A stretch of DNA of 6,979 nucleotides from Chloroflexota bacterium. GTDB taxonomy: Bacteria; Chloroflexota; Dehalococcoidia; UBA3495. Made by a program: the position numbers and the translations under genes. The notes below the pieces were generated by a model. It had not been told where the DNA came from, searched no databases, and saw only the letters and a list, made by a program, of their open reading frames with translations. Position 1 is the first letter of the stretch; each line of letters begins with the position of its first letter. Shown piece by piece: positions 5,654 to 6,979 of this stretch. Where the stretch lies: contig JACZXN010000088.1 in assembly GCA_022571575.1 (NCBI GenBank), forward strand, positions 1-6,979. The letters are read 5' to 3'.

Positions 5654-6379
5654 TTAACCCGTGCGTTTCTTGCCCGTCTTCTCCTCGAATAACTGCCAGG
5701 TGAGGTCGTTGAACGGGTAGTACTTGCCGGGAGAGCACTGCTCGATCTCCAGTTGGGCCTTGATCACCTCTTCCACCTCTTCACGTTCGTGGGCGATGCG
5801 GATAACCTCATCCACCACGGCGGCGGGCACCACCACGGCGCCGTCATCGTCACCCACCACGGCGTCGCCGGGACGCACCAGGACCCCGCCGCACTGGATG
5901 GCGTCGTTGACCTGCCAGGGCCAGAACTCGGCGGGACCCTGTTTGGCGGTGGTATTGGCGGCATACACCGGGAAGCCGTATCCCTTGAGGGTGTTGCTGT
6001 CCCGGGCCGCGCCGTCGGTGACCAGGCCCCCAGCCTTCCGCTGCATCATGCGCAGGAATTTGATGTCGCCGCCCACGGAACTGTACTCCCAGCCCATGGC
6101 GTCGATGACCAGGACTTCCTCGGGGCCGCATAGCTCGATGGCCACGTATTCGGCCGATTGGTCGCCCTTGGGCTTGTCCCCGGCCAGGTCGGGCCGGTGG
6201 GGCACAAACCGGAGGGTGACAGCCCGGCCGGCCATGTGCTGCCCCGGCTGCAGGGGCTTGGCCCCTTCGATAAAACTCATGGGCCAGCCCATCACCCAGA
6301 GGCCATCGATCAGGGTCTGGGTGGGAATGTTGCGGAGAACCTCCAGGGTCTCGCCGGAGATGGGATCGGCGTCGGGCAT
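5654..6379 (-). CDS. RraA family protein (HMG/CHA aldolase-like, 'dimethylmenaquinone methyltransferase' fold)
   Basis: The 241-residue product belongs to the RraA-like family, which includes 4-hydroxy-4-methyl-2-oxoglutarate / 4-carboxy-4-hydroxy-2-oxoadipate aldolases of aromatic (gallate, protocatechuate) breakdown and the RNase E regulator RraA. Visible family marks are GGD at 103-105, VTDGAARD at 120-127 with the Arg126-Asp127 pair used for substrate and metal binding, GFPVYAANTTAKQGP at 135-149, and PGDAVVGDDDGAVVVP at 170-185. The length is nearer the aldolases than the roughly 160-residue E. coli RraA, with a C-terminal helical tail after about 190. The acidic residue expected three positions after Asp127 in the aldolase motif is Thr130, so aldolase activity is not assured. 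The start at 6379 is supported by AGGGGG at 6385-6390. The acyl-CoA dehydrogenase gene lies upstream, separated by a REP-like element. An older automatic name, dimethylmenaquinone methyltransferase, is misleading. Confidence 0.88.
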   Translation of the reverse strand: MPDADPISGETLEVLRNIPTQTLIDGLWVMGWPMSFIEGAKPLQPGQHMAGRAVTLRFVPHRPDLAGDKPKGDQSAEYVAIELCGPEEVLVIDAMGWEYSSVGGDIKFLRMMQRKAGGLVTDGAARDSNTLKGYGFPVYAANTTAKQGPAEFWPWQVNDAIQCGGVLVRPGDAVVGDDDGAVVVPAAVVDEVIRIAHEREEVEEVIKAQLEIEQCSPGKYYPFNDLTWQLFEEKTGKKRTG

Positions 6380-6384
6380 TTTTG

Positions 6385-6390
6385 CCCCCT
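6385..6390 (-). promoter_or_regulatory. ribosome binding site of the RraA-family gene
   Basis: AGGGGG on the minus strand, five bases before the ATG at 6379, preceded by a short A run. It supports the chosen start. Confidence 0.65.
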
Positions 6391-6419
6391 TTTCATTGTT
6401 GGTTTGGTCGTAGCCGGGT

Positions 6420-6484
6420 CCTTCGACAGGCTCAGGACGAACGGTAAGGGCACCTCATTTCGTTCGTGGTGAGGTTGTCGAACC
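6420..6484. repeat. REP-like imperfect palindrome (TTCGACA-CTCA-ACGAACG type)
   Basis: The arms 6420-6443 (CCTTCGACAGGCTCAGGACG, then AACG) and 6461-6484 (CGTTCGTGGTGAGGTTGTCG, then AACC) are inverted copies matching at 18 of 24 positions. The shared cores are TTCGACA, CTCA and ACGAACG, around a 17-base loop. The left-arm sequence resembles a dispersed intergenic repeat seen in many high-GC genomes, where its translations give strings such as VLSLSKD. It sits in the gap between the acyl-CoA dehydrogenase stop and the RraA start and could act as a processing or termination hairpin for the former. Confidence 0.65.
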
Positions 6485-6502
6485 AAATATTGAGCCGGCG
6501 GT

Positions 6503-6979
6503 TTAAGTTTCCATCCGGGCGGCCAGTTGGTCCAGGTGGTACTGGGTGTCGCCCAGGTTGGCCTCGGCGATCTTGGCCCTGGCGGAATAGAGCTGCATGT
6601 CGTGTTCCACGGTGAAGGAGATCCCGGCGAAGATGGAGTGGCCGGCCTCGGTGGCCATCCGGCTGAGGCTGCCAGCCTGGGCCTTGGCCATGGCCACCTC
6701 ATCATCCGCGGGCATTCCCTGGTCCAACTTCCAAGCCGCCTGATAGGTGAGCATCCTGCCGCCGTCCACCGCGACCCTCAGGTCGGCGCAGCGGTGCTGA
6801 ACGGCCTGGAACGTCCCGATGGGCCGTCCGAATTGGACCCGGTTACCGGCGTATTCCACCACCATCTCCAACACCTTTTGGGCCCGGCCCAGGGTCTCGG
6901 CGCACTGGAGCACGGTGGCCCGCTGAACCGCCAGGTCCAAAGCCGGCCGTCCTTGGGCGATCTCGCCCAGCACCGCGTC
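6503..6979 (-). CDS. acyl-CoA dehydrogenase, C-terminal part (5'-truncated by window edge)
   Basis: About 158 residues of the C-terminal helical domain of a FAD-dependent acyl-CoA dehydrogenase are visible. This family performs the alpha,beta-dehydrogenation of acyl-CoA thioesters, passing electrons to ETF. The frame runs uninterrupted to the right edge, so the N-terminal and middle domains lie outside. Recognisable stretches are RVQFGRPIGTFQAVQHRCADLR, about 45-66 residues in from the edge, which contributes to FAD and dimer contacts, and GISFTVEHDMQLYSARAK near the C-terminus, equivalent to the usual GGIGFTWEHDLHLYFRRAK. The degenerate form (AGIS in place of GGIG) suggests a divergent paralogue, like those acting on steroid side chains, aromatic or branched acyl-CoAs. 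The catalytic base cannot be judged from this fragment. It is upstream of the RraA-like gene on the same strand, with a 123-bp gap containing a REP-like palindrome. Confidence 0.9.
   Translation of the reverse strand, partial: DAVLGEIAQGRPALDLAVQRATVLQCAETLGRAQKVLEMVVEYAGNRVQFGRPIGTFQAVQHRCADLRVAVDGGRMLTYQAAWKLDQGMPADDEVAMAKAQAGSLSRMATEAGHSIFAGISFTVEHDMQLYSARAKIAEANLGDTQYHLDQLAARMET

Overview
The window is GC-rich bacterial DNA carrying seven protein-coding genes. One is on the plus strand at the left end and six are on the minus strand. No RNA gene, CRISPR array, transposase or phage gene is visible. The gene set is ordinary for a free-living aerobic or facultative heterotroph: a flavin disulfide reductase-like enzyme, an oxygen-dependent fatty acid desaturase, an HpcH/HpaI aldolase, a MOSC protein, an HtrA-type lipoprotein protease, an RraA/HMG-aldolase-like protein and an acyl-CoA dehydrogenase. 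This mix, the high GC and a REP-like palindrome of a kind I recall from Chloroflexota and Alphaproteobacteria genomes would fit an environmental Chloroflexota (Dehalococcoidia/SAR202-like) or similar lineage. That taxonomic guess is weak.

Layout, left to right: (1) thioredoxin-reductase-like flavoprotein, plus strand, whose reading frame stays open to the left edge; (2) a bidirectional hairpin terminator between two convergent genes; (3) fatty acid desaturase, minus strand, with a strong hairpin in its leader just downstream of a promoter-like TTGTCG-18-TATACT; (4) HpcH/HpaI aldolase, minus strand, with a good Shine-Dalgarno and a near-consensus promoter TTGACA-17-TACACT that overlaps one arm of a distant inverted repeat; (5) MOSC protein and (6) HtrA-like lipoprotein protease, both minus strand, 32 bp apart and probably co-transcribed from a promoter decorated with direct repeats and a palindrome; (7) RraA-family protein, minus strand; (8) a 123-bp gap holding a REP-like imperfect palindrome; (9) the C-terminal part of an acyl-CoA dehydrogenase cut by the right edge.

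The aldolase, the RraA-like protein and the acyl-CoA dehydrogenase all belong to families used in degrading aromatic or branched organic acids. They are not one tight operon, so a shared pathway is only suggested. I see no convincing new multi-gene system. The items most worth a second look are non-coding or residue-level: the desaturase leader hairpin, the architecture of the protease promoter, the REP-like element, the altered cofactor-binding residues and possible N-terminal fusion of the flavoprotein, and the missing acidic residue in the RraA active-site motif.
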